Source: Tribonema minus
Taxonomy: Eukaryota; Sar; Xanthophyceae; Tribonematales; Tribonemataceae
NCBI GenBank assembly: GCA_017506865.1
Contig: JAFCMP010000062.1
Span: forward strand, 124,001-188,000
DNA: 64,000 nucleotides
Direction: 5' to 3'
The notes beneath the pieces are model-generated. The model was not told where the DNA came from, ran no database searches, and saw only the letters and a list, made by a program, of their open reading frames with translations. A program made the translations under genes and the position numbers. Positions 10,301-21,199 of this stretch are shown piece after piece; the first letter of the stretch is position 1, and each line of letters starts with the position of its first letter.

Positions 10301-13300
10301 CCTGGGCATCGTATGCGCCCCCCTGTCCCCCTGCGTAACCGTCGTGTAACTGCTGCTGCTGCTGCGCGTATGCGTCATGATCGCCTGGTAGCGAGGGGGG
10401 CATGTAGGTATGTAGCACAGTGTCATCAGCATCCGCGCGATACTTCAGGCACTTGCAGTAAGAAATGACGCCTGATACGAATCTGTTCATATGACCTGTT
10501 TGAAGCTGCTGATGTCTTTGCGTCAGCGTACAGCGCCTGCGTCAGGCGGATGATATGTTTAGATGCAAAGCCACGCAAAGCAGGAGCATCAATGCCAATA
10601 CACCAACAGGACCTTATCTGGGTCTGTTTCCAGCAGGCACACTGCTGTGTACAGCAAGGCTTCGGTGGTATGAAACCGCCAGCACAGCACGAACACTGCG
10701 GTGAAAGTGCATGACATGCAACCAGCACCTGTGCTCAATAATGTGCATTGTGTCAGTTCGTGTCAGTGCTCAGCGCTGGCTGCGAATGAGCCGCCACGAC
10801 AGATGACGCATGTCACATGATGAAAATACACAGTGCTGCAATGCTCAGCGTAACTGCTAGTAACTGTCAGTACTGCCAGCGATGCACAGCTCTGTCAGTG
10901 TTCAGCACTGGCTGCCAATGAGCCGCCACTGACTGATGAAGCATGTCACATAATGAAAGTACACGATGCTGCATGCTCAGCGTAACCGCTAGTAACTGCC
11001 AGTAACTGCCAGCGCCGCACAGCTCACCTGCACCATCAGCGAGAATGGATCCCTGGTGATACTGCAGGTCGCTGGGCTGGCGCTTATAGTACTGCTGATG
11101 TAAACTCACACTGTTGCATGCTCAGCATAACTGCCAGCAACTGTCAGTAACTGCCAGCGCCGCACAGCTCACCTGCGCCGTCCGCAAGGATGGATCCCTG
11201 GTGGTGGTACTGCAGGTCACTGGGCTGGCGCTCATAGTACTGCTGATGTAAATTCACACTGTTGCATGCTCAGCGTAACTGCTAGTAACTGCCAGTAACT
11301 GCCAGCGACGCATGGCTCACCTGCGCCGTCAGCGAGGATGAATCCTTGGTGATACTGCAGGTCGCTGGGCTGGCGCTCATAGTACTGCTGATGTAAATAC
11401 ACTTGTCGCATGCTCAGCGTAACTGCCAGTAACTGTCAGTAACTGCCAGCTCACCTGCGCCGTCAGCGAGGATGGATCCTTGGTGATACTGCAGGTCGCT
11501 GGGCTGGCGATCGTAGTACTGCTGAGGCGCGGGGGCAACAGAGAGAGATCACAGTGAGCAGATAGCAACTCCTGCGTGCCGTGTAGTGTCGTTGTGCACA
11601 ATCGACGATTGCTTGGTTGAAGTTTGGCAGTGATCGCGCACGGCGCGCGGTTAGGGGCGAGCAACGCCTGCGATGAGCTTCTCTTTGTTGTGCGGTCAGC
11701 AATCATGCGCTAGAGAACGGCATTTTGCTGCTACTGCTGCTGTATGAGAACAGCCAGAGGGAGCTCAATTGCGGCTAGCAATGTGGCGGGCTGCTGCTAC
11801 ACAAGGGGCAAAAAGCTGTCAGCAAGCGCTGGCTTGAGATTTGCATACAACGCTTTGGTACGAGCATACAGCAGTGGAGACACATGCATGTGATGCTGCG
11901 CCAGGCAGCCATAAAGAGATGCCCTCCTCTGCTACACCGTGGTCTGCAAGCTTGGCGACATCTGCTGCTCACAAGCATACCACAGATGGAACACTGTAGC
12001 TGCTAGCACCTCTGAGCACTGCTGCATCAGCACGCCAGCATGCAATCAGCGATCACATTTTGTCAATGGACACAGCGTTAGGGCTGGGGTTAGGGGTAGT
12101 CGCTGTGCGAGCGCACCACAGCGGAAGCAGATTGCCGCCAAAATTGGCCACAGGTCAGCAAAGAGATTGAACTTAGACAATCAGCGGTGTCGCAATCCCC
12201 CTGGCCAGTTGCATCCGGCATACTTCAACTGGGGGCAGGCCCTATGCAATTTGACTTCTCCTCCACAACTTCAACATGATCAGGATGAGGGGTTCACCGC
12301 GCACCTGCTGCTGATCGGGCTGTCCGTAACTGCCATCGTCATACGAAGCATCCTGCTGCACATCCTGCTGTGGCACCTCCTCCTGCTCCTCCTGCACAGG
12401 CTCCGGCGCAGGCGCAGCGGGTGTCCATACGCTGCCTGCGGCGAGACGATAGAAAAAGCCTCAGTCAATTGGTATGGACGTAAAGTGCGCGAGCATGCTT
12501 CAGTCAAGCAGTCCGTGCAGACATGCAGGTGATAGAAGGGCCAAACATGCGTCAGTTGATTAGTATGGACGTGAAGTGCGCTAGGATGCTTCAATCAGGC
12601 AGTCCGTGCACACCTGCACGTGATACAAGGGGGGGGATTGGACGAGCTCATGACCATGGCCAAGGGCGCACACTTGATGCTAGATGCATGTATTGAGGCG
12701 CTGCTGAGGACGATGTGCAGTGTGAGGATAAAGATGTTGAGAGCCACACCAGGCCGAGTGGCAATCACGTTGATGTACGGGTGCAGCAGCATTGTGCTTT
12801 CGGGCAAGAGGCAGGTACATTCTGCACAGCGGTGAGTGCTGTATGGCAACATATGCTGCTGACAGTCACACTTGAAACATGGACATTGAGCGAAGCATTC
12901 AGATTGCAATCAGACTACACACCTTTGGATTGGTGCATTAGCGACCTGCCTGCCGTGCAACGGATGTGAGCCTGATGGACGATTGCCACCTGACGCGATG
13001 GACGCCTAGGACATTTTGCAACAGCAATCTGCACAGCAAGATGAAAGCACACGACAGTTGCACCCTAGTGCGCAACTGTTGAATCTGCCTACATCATCAG
13101 TGTTGCATCACAATCGGGTGGCAAATGCCATAAAGTACCACCTGATGATTGTCGAACGGAACGCCTAAGAGGTACGCGCCAGACACAAGCTGCAATGTCA
13201 GATTTCAGTGCTCTAGTCACCTTTCCATTGCGGCTTAGTGGCCGTCTTCTTTTCCACTCCTCCCGTCATGTAAGGTCTTGGCCCCGGCTCACCATCCTGT

Positions 13301-13579
13301 GCAACACAACGTCACAACGTCGACAAGAGGCGTTTTTTGCAAAAGTCACCAGGTGAAAGCAGAGGAGTACTGAGCAAGGTGAGGTTCAGTTGGCGACAGG
13401 AATAAGTGCGCAGAAATCTGCGCGTTATCAAGGCCCGTTACGTCCATGTGACTGGCGTGGTGTCTGCTGGCACCCTTGACGCCTCATGAGGATCGCAGTC
13501 ACAGCAGCAATTCTGAAGTTACCTCGCGGCGAGGGGGGCTTGGCACACGGAAGTTGGTAGGTGGCGGCGGCAGTGCCAT
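7394..13579 (-). CDS. Gln/Ala/Gly-rich disordered protein with a four-way alternative exon
   Basis: Model, minus strand: exons 13579-13523, 13296-13221, 12435-12305, one of four copies (11521-11455, 11387-11321, 11242-11173, 11094-11028), 10384-9953, 9065-8971 and 8473-7394. All junction phases agree, and with one 67-nt copy the sum is 1938 nt, 646 codons with stop. The start ATG sits in a favourable AACATGG context. The N-terminus is Pro-rich (MALPPPPTNFRVP, then KPQWK/GSVWTPAAP), followed by an acidic Gln-rich stretch and the alternative exon (YYxRQPSDLQYHQG). A Gly/Tyr/Gln region and a 360-codon terminal exon of poly-Gln, His, poly-Ala and Gly/Ser blocks complete it. There are no folded domains, membrane segments or signal peptide. 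Such composition suits a scaffold, RNA-binding or condensate-forming protein, but function is unknown. The stop overlaps a GTAAGT (GCG TAA GT), so a further exon cannot be excluded. Introns 2, 4 and 6 are the longer ones. Confidence is high in exon structure and low in role. Confidence 0.72.
11028..11521 (-). other. Cluster of four mutually exclusive exon candidates
   Basis: Four tandem copies (A 11521-11455, B 11387-11321, C 11242-11173, D 11094-11028) each have a CAG acceptor and a GTGAGC donor. Lengths are 67, 67, 70 and 67 nt, all 1 mod 3; each enters in phase 0 and leaves in phase 1. The preceding exon ends in phase 0 and the following begins in phase 1, so one copy restores frame. Two copies in series read GCA GTA CTA then TGA (B or C second) or TAA (D second). 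Encoded variants differ mainly at one charged residue: YYD, YYE, YYE, YYK before RQPSDLQYH. C has an extra His and B has Phe for Ser. Introns between copies are only 67, 78 and 78 nt. Intron-only relics of the duplicated unit extend to about 10740. Confidence 0.65.
12436..13220. other. Intron 2 of the disordered-protein gene
   Basis: This 785-nt intron holds open frames of about 70-100 codons on both strands (for example 12620-12835 plus), but none has splice-consistent extensions or a recognisable motif. I see no independent gene in it. Near 12470-12600 there is a partial duplication (AATTGGTATGGACGTAAAGTGCG... / GATTAGTATGGACGTGAAGTGCG...). Confidence 0.4.
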
Positions 13580-13979
13580 GTTGCTAGCCTGAGGTCACAG
13601 TAAGATGCGCTGCCTGCTGCAAGCCTCTTGCCAAGATGCACCTGGAGGCGGTTCCAGGGTCAGGCTTAAGAAGGGTTTGTGGTTTCGAGAAACTACTATC
13701 CTCGAATTAATCTTTTTTTCATCTCGCATGCGACGAGCCGCGACGAGCACAGTGCTGCTATGAGGACCTGTGGTCCGGCGTAAAGGCTGTCGCCTGTGTT
13801 AGACTATTCAACGCGGGAGTGGATGGAATGCCGCCCCACCCCCCCTCTCCCTGCTCCCCCTATGTCAAATTGCAAGTGCACCCCCACCCCCCCTCAACAG
13901 CGCCCCTAGTCTGCACCATCCCACCGCTCCCAGCCCTCAGCCCCTAAATGCAATTAACCTCCACTGGCCCCCCCTGTCA

Positions 13980-14600
13980 ACCGCTGCTCGGACGCATCAA
14001 AACTACAGTGCGCGCGGCGGCCGCGACCACCTGACGCTCAACACCGACCTCAAGTTGAAGTTCGTGGCCAAAACTGCCGGCGCCAACGTTACCCTCGCGC
14101 GCACGGTGTGGGCGGGCCTGTGCGCCCCCCCCCCTCGCTGAGCTTTGGGGGGGTGGCGCCGCCCCCAACGTCACCAGTGCTCAGCTGCTGGCGCTGCCGC
14201 ACGTACTGGCTGCATTGGATCAGTGTAGTGTCATCGTTTGTCATCGTGCACTTCGGCGTCACGCGGGGTTCATCGAACCCTAACCTAACTCAAACCCTAC
14301 GTTTGACCCTAAGTGGTTCAACCCTAACCCTGAGCAGTGGCGCGCGCGGCCGATCCGCCTGTATTTCAGGGGGCAGGTGTACGAGCGTGCGGCGCATAGG
14401 GCGTGGAGGGCGCTGGGGGGCTGGCGTCGCGTGCGCGTGTTTTGTATGCCAGCAGCTCGTTGCGGCGCTCTGCGTATGCGCACAGCTGCCCGGAGCACTG
14501 CTTTGCTTTTTGCTCACTGTTGGTCGCGGTTTTGCAGCAGGATGACCCATCCACTGCTTGCTCACCTCTCGGTTCGCGACAAGTTTTGTTGAGCACTGCA
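13980..14600 (+). pseudogene. Damaged or frame-broken coding segment, family unknown
   Basis: After an ACTACAG acceptor near 13998-14006 a plus-strand frame reads DHLTLNTDLKLKFVAKTAG and continues to a ten-C run at 14125-14134. There the frame hits TGA. One base shift at the run restores a coherent helix (TSAQLLALPHVLAALDQ). Telomere-like sequence fills 14275-14335. A third piece at about 14350-14520 reads IRLYFRGQVYERAAHRAWRA. The residue composition looks coding, but the frame cannot be followed without altering the run length. Either a pseudogene or a sequence error in the homopolymer would explain it; the two short pieces could also be separate exons. No family is recognised. Confidence 0.3.
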
Positions 14601-15687
14601 GTCTCCCTCTCTCCTGAGCACTCGCTCACCCACTCACTCACTCACTCACTCCTATCAAAATGTAACGGCTTTACGGCCAACCGAGCGCATTTCTTTCGCT
14701 CACTTGCCACCACCACGAACGAAAGCACGCAGGGCACGAAGGAGATGCGAGGGCTGGCGCTCGTCGTTGCAGCATGCAGCTCGATACCGCAAGGGGACAC
14801 GTCCTGACAACGGGACATGGGACACAGCGGGACTCGAGGTGAGTCGGCCTTGTGCCCTTCGCTGGCGTGCAAAGATGACCACGCAAGTAAATCGAGTGTA
14901 TGAGGGGCTAGTCAATCATGTAGTCATGTAGGTGACGCTGCTGGTCGTGTGGCTGCGCTTCCTGCTGCCGACCTGACGCGGTGACACCACTTGTCGGTGG
15001 GCAAGCGCCGCCTCCTTGGTGCGCAGAGCTACTACGGCTCTTTTTGTTATGCCCGTGACAAAGGTGGCATGGCCACCTTCGCATCGATCGATGCGTTCGC
15101 TATACTCTGCCACCCTTTGTGGTGAAGCGTCATCTTTGCGAGTTTCATTTCGACTACAGAGCTGGTCCCTAGTGTGATGCATACTTATTTCCCTGTCACT
15201 TTTAAATGCTCACATTTGCCCTCAATAACATTGTATCCGTACTTGGTCTGCAGGAGGCCGGCCTGCATGCGCAAAGCAGCCGCCACTACAGCGCAGCCAG
15301 AATGATGGCAGGCGCATGATGAAGACTGCAAACGTGTTGCATCAGCTACAAGGCATCAAGCTGTATCGCAAGCGAGCCTTAAGCTAAGTGTTAATCTAAC
15401 GAATTGTTCACTTAGTTGCGTCTTGGGGCATATTCTACGTAGTGCTGCAGTTGTTTGCCCTATGATGCTCTTCTGTCGCGTGCTCGGCGCAGTGCTTACT
15501 AAATGCATTCCGGAACAGCTAGTTCAAGCACCAGGCGCTCTAATTGTCACGTCATAGTATTTCTTGCAGATAGGCTTTGCGTTTGACAACACACTGGCGA
15601 ACTTCAAGCTGATATACGCGGGAGGCGACATGCGTCGAAAAACCTTGCGAGCGGGCCATTTTACCTTGAGCACAGTGACCTGTAGAC
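14600..15687. other. No supported gene
   Basis: CTCACTCACT low-complexity occurs at about 14625-14652. Several 60-90-codon frames overlap on the minus strand at 14640-15180, none with a motif or consistent splice partners. Confidence 0.4.
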
Positions 15688-16170
15688 AACGCGCTGAGTC
15701 TCCATGAACAGGTGTGGTGTTGAGAAGTCTGTGCCTGTGACTTGTAGACTTGTACAGAGTGTGCGAGTCCAAGTCACTTGTCGCGATTGACCTGCCATCT
15801 GTTTGGGTCCAATCTGTACGTGAGCGGCTGTGCGTAGTGCCCCGTATCTGCTCGAGCGGCCCATGCGTTTCGGACTTGAAGGCGCCATTGCTAGTCTTGC
15901 GTAAACGCCTTAGAAGTATCGTGTCTCACACGGCGCTGTGGCGGTGCGCTTGGGAGTCATAAACGCGCTGAGTCTCCATGAACAGGAGTGGTGTTGAGAA
16001 GTCTGTGCCTGTGACTTGCAAACATGTGCGGAATGTGCTTGTTCAAGTCACTTGACACGAATGACCGGCCATCTGTTTGGGTCCAATCTGTACATGAGCG
16101 GCTGTGCGTGGTGTCCCCGGATCTGCTCGACCGGCTTATGCGTTTGGCACTTGAAGAGCACCACTATCAG
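15688..16170. repeat. Two-copy direct repeat, about 200 bp, period 273 bp
   Basis: The segment from 'CGCGCTGAGTCTCCATGAAC' through '...GGACTTGAAG' at about 15690-15890 is repeated at about 15963-16163 with scattered substitutions. It is noncoding in all frames. Divergence is modest, so the duplication is fairly old but recognisable. Confidence 0.75.
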
Positions 16171-16589
16171 CGTCGTGTAGAGGGACGTGCTTCTAACTAG
16201 CTGCATACATTAACATTTCACTACTTGCCCGTCTAAAAGTAACTAACTCGTGCAAGACTAGGAAGAAGGAACTGAATTGTAAACTTCAACAGCTTCGCTT
16301 ACAGACTGAGTGCAAGTTGTTGTACGTAGCACTCCAACAAGGAAGCATGCGGTCATGCAGTCAAGTGTTGATCGCGTATATATCTGCTGCGGCAGGCATA
16401 GATGTAGCTTCCGGTAGTTTGGCAATAACGTGCTGTAGCTCCCGCAATTTCATTAGGCAATGTAGTGTACTCATTTGTCGGCTTTGTTCTGTTGCCTTTC
16501 TTTCCGTCTGTATGCCTCTTTCTGTGTGGCAGGTCTCGAGTTGCTGGTATCAAGCACGAGGCAAGGGAGGCACGGCCAACTGATCATGG

Positions 16590-17235
16590 TCAGCATGGAT
16601 GTGGTCACCATCGCGGACATGGTCCGCCTGACCAGCCTGTGGTGGCCCTGGCTTTATTCAGCATGTTCCGCAGGAGGTCGTCACAGTGTCCTGGGTGGCC
16701 TTAAGAGCCTGGTAAGGCTGAAGATTTGAGACCTTGGCTTCGTTGGCTTTTTGAACATGGTGAGCATGTTGAGCATGCCAGTGGGTCTGGTGGGCATGGT
16801 GAGCATATGCCAGTATGAGGCGGGCTTGGTCAGTAATGTGATCCAATCAATCGCGGGCTAAGCCAGCAGGGTGGGCGTGATGAGCGTGACCATCATACTC
16901 CTGGTCGGCTTGGTAAGCCTGGCAAAGCTTGTTTGGCTTGGTGGACACATGCATATGCCATTGATGAGCATGCTGAGTGTGGCGGGCCTATCTCGTGAGC
17001 TCAGGCTGGTCGGCACGGTGAGCATATACGCTCCAGCATGTGGCGGGCTTGGTCAGAGTTGTGATCTGATCATAGCGGGCTTCGCCAGCAGGCTGCGCTC
17101 TGTAAGCATCATGGTGGGCTTAGTGAGGATGATGGGCATTCTCAGCATGGTGCACTCATGGGCATGGCGAGCGTCGTGACCATGGTGAGCATGGTGAGCA
17201 TTGTGGGCTGCGTGAGACAGCTGTGCAAGCGAGGG
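16590..17235. repeat. Low-complexity GGTGAGCATG-rich tract
   Basis: About 650 bp built from loosely repeated TGGTGAGCATG, GGGCTTGGTCAG and GGTGGGC motifs, with no fixed period. Long open frames on both strands here come from the compositional bias (Met/Val/Ser on plus, His/Ala/Gln on minus). It also contains many GTGAG strings resembling splice donors. Confidence 0.55.
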
Positions 17236-17509
17236 CACATGCAGTGCCAACTGCTCTGCCAGTGTGACCATGGGGTGGAAAGTGGAACTCAAAGAGCTGT
17301 CGTGGCGGCATTTGTGACCACCACATGCCTACATGGTTCAGATCACCGTGCGTGGTGGGAGAGACCATTGTTGGCTACGTGCGCGCATGATGAGCATGCG
17401 ATGCGCTTTAAAGTGGACGAGATGGTCGCCGACATTGTAAAGTGGGGCTGTTGCCAAAGACCATGAGGAGCATTTGAAGGCAAAATGGTGATGGCAAAGT
17501 TGTACTTCA

Positions 17510-17746
17510 AGAAGTATGTGAAAATTTGAAATCAGTTCAATGCAATGTGAAACATGTGAGCACTCTTGCATATGTATTGTGGCAATAATGCATCAGAATT
17601 GTGTCAGAGAACGATGTAAAATGCACCATGGTGTTGGCAAAAATGTATGTGAAAGTTTGAAATCACTCAAATGCAATGTGCACCATGTGAGCACTCTTGC
17701 ATATGTGTTGTGGCAATAATGCATCAGAATTGTACCAGAGAACATG
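17510..17746. repeat. Two-copy direct repeat, about 100 bp, period 133 bp
   Basis: 'GTATGTGAAAATTTGAAATCA...CATCAGAATTGTGTCAGAGAAC' at about 17512-17615 recurs at about 17645-17748 (GTATGTGAAAGTTTGAAATCA...GTACCAGAGAAC). It is noncoding. Confidence 0.75.
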
Positions 17747-17749
17747 ACA

Positions 17750-19770
17750 ATTACAGCAAATGGATCAGAAGTACATGGCAAATGCAATTGCCTCTTGCCG
17801 ACTGCGCTTCCAAAAAAACATGCAACAAACATTCTCAACTGTATTTGCTGACCTACCTAGACACAGTGTATAGCAGTCGTCGTTGCACGCGTTCAACAGA
17901 AGTTCAGCAGCTACTACTTGCTGCTTTATAATGCTCTTCACCGAGAGCCTTATTCTTATTTTTATGGTTTCCCGTGGTACCGTGCGCACGGCAGCTTCTT
18001 TGAAAAGGTCTCCTTTACACCAACAACTGCTACCTGAACATGAAGTTGTCACTTCACAAGTCTGGTCGTTGATTCTGCTGCAAAGCAAATGTGCATACGA
18101 TTTCTTGTCCTACTTGTGTGTGACAAGTGTTGTTGCTGTATGGTTCCTGCAGCTAATGACCTGGCTGTGATGCATCGCCGCCTCTTGATTATTGTCAAAC
18201 CAGTGGTCCGAGCCGGTACTCTTGCAGAAACCTGCAAGGGGTTCTACTGGTAGACAAAGCGTGAGCCAGTCAACGAGCAGCATGCTCTAGGGGGCAGCCA
18301 CTTGGCTCTTTGCGCTTTCGCGGAGCAGACGCCATTGCCTTTGATTGGAAAGCTGCTCACGTCTTCTGCTCTGTGTGCCAGAGTTGCACAAACATAACAA
18401 GCTTCAACGCCTACATACTTCAAGACTGCCCTACAGCTATAGCCATGGTGCACGCCCGCTTAGTTCCTCACAAAACCAGAGTTCTGCTAAAGCTCTAGAC
18501 AAGAAATCTTCTGACCCAGAGCGCTCGTGTCTATTTTGTAATGGCATAATCAGATCACATCTCAGGTCACACACCTCAGCCAGCCAGCTCCAACATCAAA
18601 CCGTGAGGTGTGCTCAGAGGCCACGTGATCCTCCACTGTGGAGGGCCGTGGAGACACATGTACATCATGTCAAATTGTCCAGGTTTGACTGTCCCAGGCG
18701 AGAAGTTGCGTCGTGAACCTCTGGAAGCCACTGTGTGCCACTGGTGAGAGTCACACGTGAACTCCGTTTTAGAACTTCAAACGTGAACTTCGCAAAAACT
18801 CACAGTTTGCATTGTGTGGCACGGCGGCCGCCACTGACTGCCGCAGGAGAGAGCATAGCATAGCAAGCAAAAAAATGGCGATGGACAATAGGGGCTATGC
18901 GTTCTGGGGTGGCGCCAAAAAGATCAGGTGCGTGAAGATCCACACTGCTCGAGTATTGTGGCTGATGCATTTGTCCCGCAACTTGCTTGCTGTGCTTGCT
19001 GAAGCCAGCAGCAGTGTTGTTGCGACAGCGCACTACATCGTCCACATCGATCCCGAAGGACTCTCTCGTGATGTTGCACAGTTTACTAGGGTGAGGCGGC
19101 AGGCTTCGTGGCATGATGTTGGAGCAAGTGTGACGGTGTGATCTTAGTGCCAAAGATGCTCTATCGCCTGTTGGGATAGTTCAGAGAGCCCACCTACAAG
19201 CCCTTTCAGCACAAGTGCGACAATCCAGCAATGTACCCCTTGTTCTTTTTTTTATTCTCACATTTATCATGACCGTATGCATGCGTTGAGAACTGGGCAC
19301 GTACAAAGCATCAGACCAACCAATGTGATGCAGCAGCAACAGGCGCAACATTTTGTTCATTGTACACCTCAAAAGCGGTCATAAAACGAACGTCACCTCT
19401 GCATTCTCATAGCAGTCATCATTGGATCACTTCTGTTTTGTGCATGGATGACTGACCGGGCAGGGTGAGAGCGGATCCTGACATGTACCCGCTGGGGGCA
19501 GTTGCAGCCCCCCCGGTGCAGCAATCATTTGCGCTGAGCCCCGATACGCAAGCGGCAGCAGAGTCAGACAGGTAAGAGAGATAGATGTTATTGAGGAATA
19601 AAATGTGTGTGATTTGCACAACAGTTTTTAGTGGATGCACAATTTTTTTCGCCAAAACGGGGTGACAGAGCGGGCTACACAACTGGCACTCTGACATCAT
19701 TAAGCGGTACCACAAAGAAGCAGTGCCGGAATGGCCATCAGCAGGCATTCAGCATAAATATACACTGAAG
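17750..19770. other. No supported gene
   Basis: Overlapping frames of 100-120 codons occur on opposite strands at 18345-18716 and 18800-19153, but neither strand shows a domain or a convincing splice pattern. The rest is unique sequence without a recognisable signal. Confidence 0.4.
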
Positions 19771-19777
19771 CTACTGA

Positions 19778-20250
19778 GATGTGGACATCGCTGACCATGC
19801 TGCAGCGAGAGGTCAGCCAAGTGTCCACTGTCCCGCATTGAGGGCATCAGAGTCCATTTGCGCAAGTTGTCACCTTGCAGATTTGCTGCAGCGTTCAGCA
19901 CTCCTAACAATGATCACGCTAGAGCTGTGCGGTCATCTGTTGAGGCTATGTTTCTTGCACATGCGCATAATGAGCGTGCAGTGCCCGCTTGTCTTGGCTT
20001 TGAAACATGCAGTACTTCAAGTTATTGAGATGAATATCGCGGGCCATGCCGCGTTCAAGAGGTCTCTTCAGCATCTATCACTTCACATTGAGTGCATCAA
20101 TAGCCGCCTGGTAAGAGGTCACCTCGCAGAGTCCAGGTCTCGTAACACCGATCACGTCAGAGCCGTGTAGTCACCTGCTGAGGCTATGTTTCTCTCACAT
20201 ACACGCAACAAACTTGCGGTGCCTGCTGTAGTTGCCTTTGACAACGTGCA
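19778..20250. repeat. Two-copy diverged direct repeat, period about 252 bp
   Basis: 'GACATCGCTGACCATGCTGCAGCGAGAGGTC...TGAGGCTATGTTTCTTGCACAT' (about 19780-19970) is matched by 'AATATCGCGGGCCATGCCGCGTTCAAGAGGTC...TGAGGCTATGTTTCTCTCACAT' (about 20032-20210). The copies are clearly homologous but well diverged. No coding frame is shared. Confidence 0.6.
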
Positions 20251-20423
20251 CATCTCTTGAGCATACAGCACGCACAGCATCTGAGAGAGCCTTCTGCCCG
20301 CAATGCACGCCGCCCTGACTGTACTGCACGCAGTCAGCACGCTTCAATGCACAGTGTTACCTATACACTTAAACAATATACCTGAAATATGCTTGTTGAT
20401 TTTCAACGTTACATTGTTCAGCC

Positions 20424-20547
20424 AGCCAGTATCCCATATGCTGACATGCACCCTACATATATACGTCAAATAGCACTTGAATCATCAGCCAGCATCCCAT
20501 ATGCTGACATGCACCCTACACATATACGTCAAATTGCACTTGAATTT
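20424..20547. repeat. Tandem duplication of 62 bp
   Basis: Two nearly identical copies of 'CAGCCAGTATCCCATATGCTG...GTCAAATAGCACTTGAA' start at 20424 and 20486. A third partial copy of the leading CAGCCAGCATCTCAT follows at about 20586, close to the acceptor of the exon at 20643. Confidence 0.75.
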
Positions 20548-20642
20548 GTGCCTGAGTATTGCACTACTTGCTGTTTCAAGTTTTTCAGCCAGCATCTCAT
20601 AGCTCTTGCACATATGTATGTTGTCGCAACACCTGCAGGCAG

Positions 20643-21175
20643 GCTGCGCGCGCTGCGGCGGCGGCGGCGGCAACTGAGGAGGAGCTACTGCTGGCGCCGC
20701 CGGGCGGGCAGAAGCCGCTGGTGGTGCTTGGGGACTGGTGTGGGGGGGCAGGGGTTTACGTGAGGGGGACGCGCGCGACAGGTGACATGCCTACTTCGAT
20801 TATAGTATTGCTACGTCAACTACTATGATATACTGTGAATGGCACAAATGGGCATTGGGCACATCACACTAAATAGAAGTATAGACACATTGAGGGGGGT
20901 CAAGAGCTGCTGGTGGTGCTGGGGGACTGGTGTAGGGGGGCGGGGGGTTATTTGAGGGGGACGCGCGCGACAGGTGCGACATGCCTACTTCAACTGTAGT
21001 ATTGATACTTCAACTACAGTACTTTGCGCAATACACGCGGGGATGTGCACACATCGCGTTATAAGGAAGTATTGACACTTTGAAGCGGGGCAGGAGCTGC
21101 TGGGGATGCTGGGGGACAGGTGGACGGGTGCGGGGTTTCATGTGAGGGGACCGTGCACGGCAGGTGAGACACGGC
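20643..21175 (+). repeat. Triplicated exon reading LVVLGDW..GAG...RGTRATG
   Basis: The exon at 20643-20781 starts after a CTGCAGGCAG acceptor and reads (Ala-rich)-TEEELLLAPPGGQKPLVVLGDW, then CGGAGVYVRGTRAT, ending ACA G/GTGACA in phase 1. Further copies lie at about 20900-20991 (ELLVVLGDWCRGAGGYLRGT; donor GTGCGA) and 21085-21170 (ELLGMLGDRWTGAGFHVRG; donor GTGAGA). All are open, all end in phase 1, and upstream acceptors weaken with distance. Phase 1 matches the exon at 22297, giving ...RATGEAAGSF. A GD(W)-containing C-terminal strand is seen in FAD-dependent amine-oxidase-like proteins, but that resemblance is weak. Partial donor-side copies may continue near 21440-21460 and 21565-21585. 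Confidence 0.5.
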
Positions 21176-21199
21176 TACTTCTACTGAAAGTTTGTGTGG

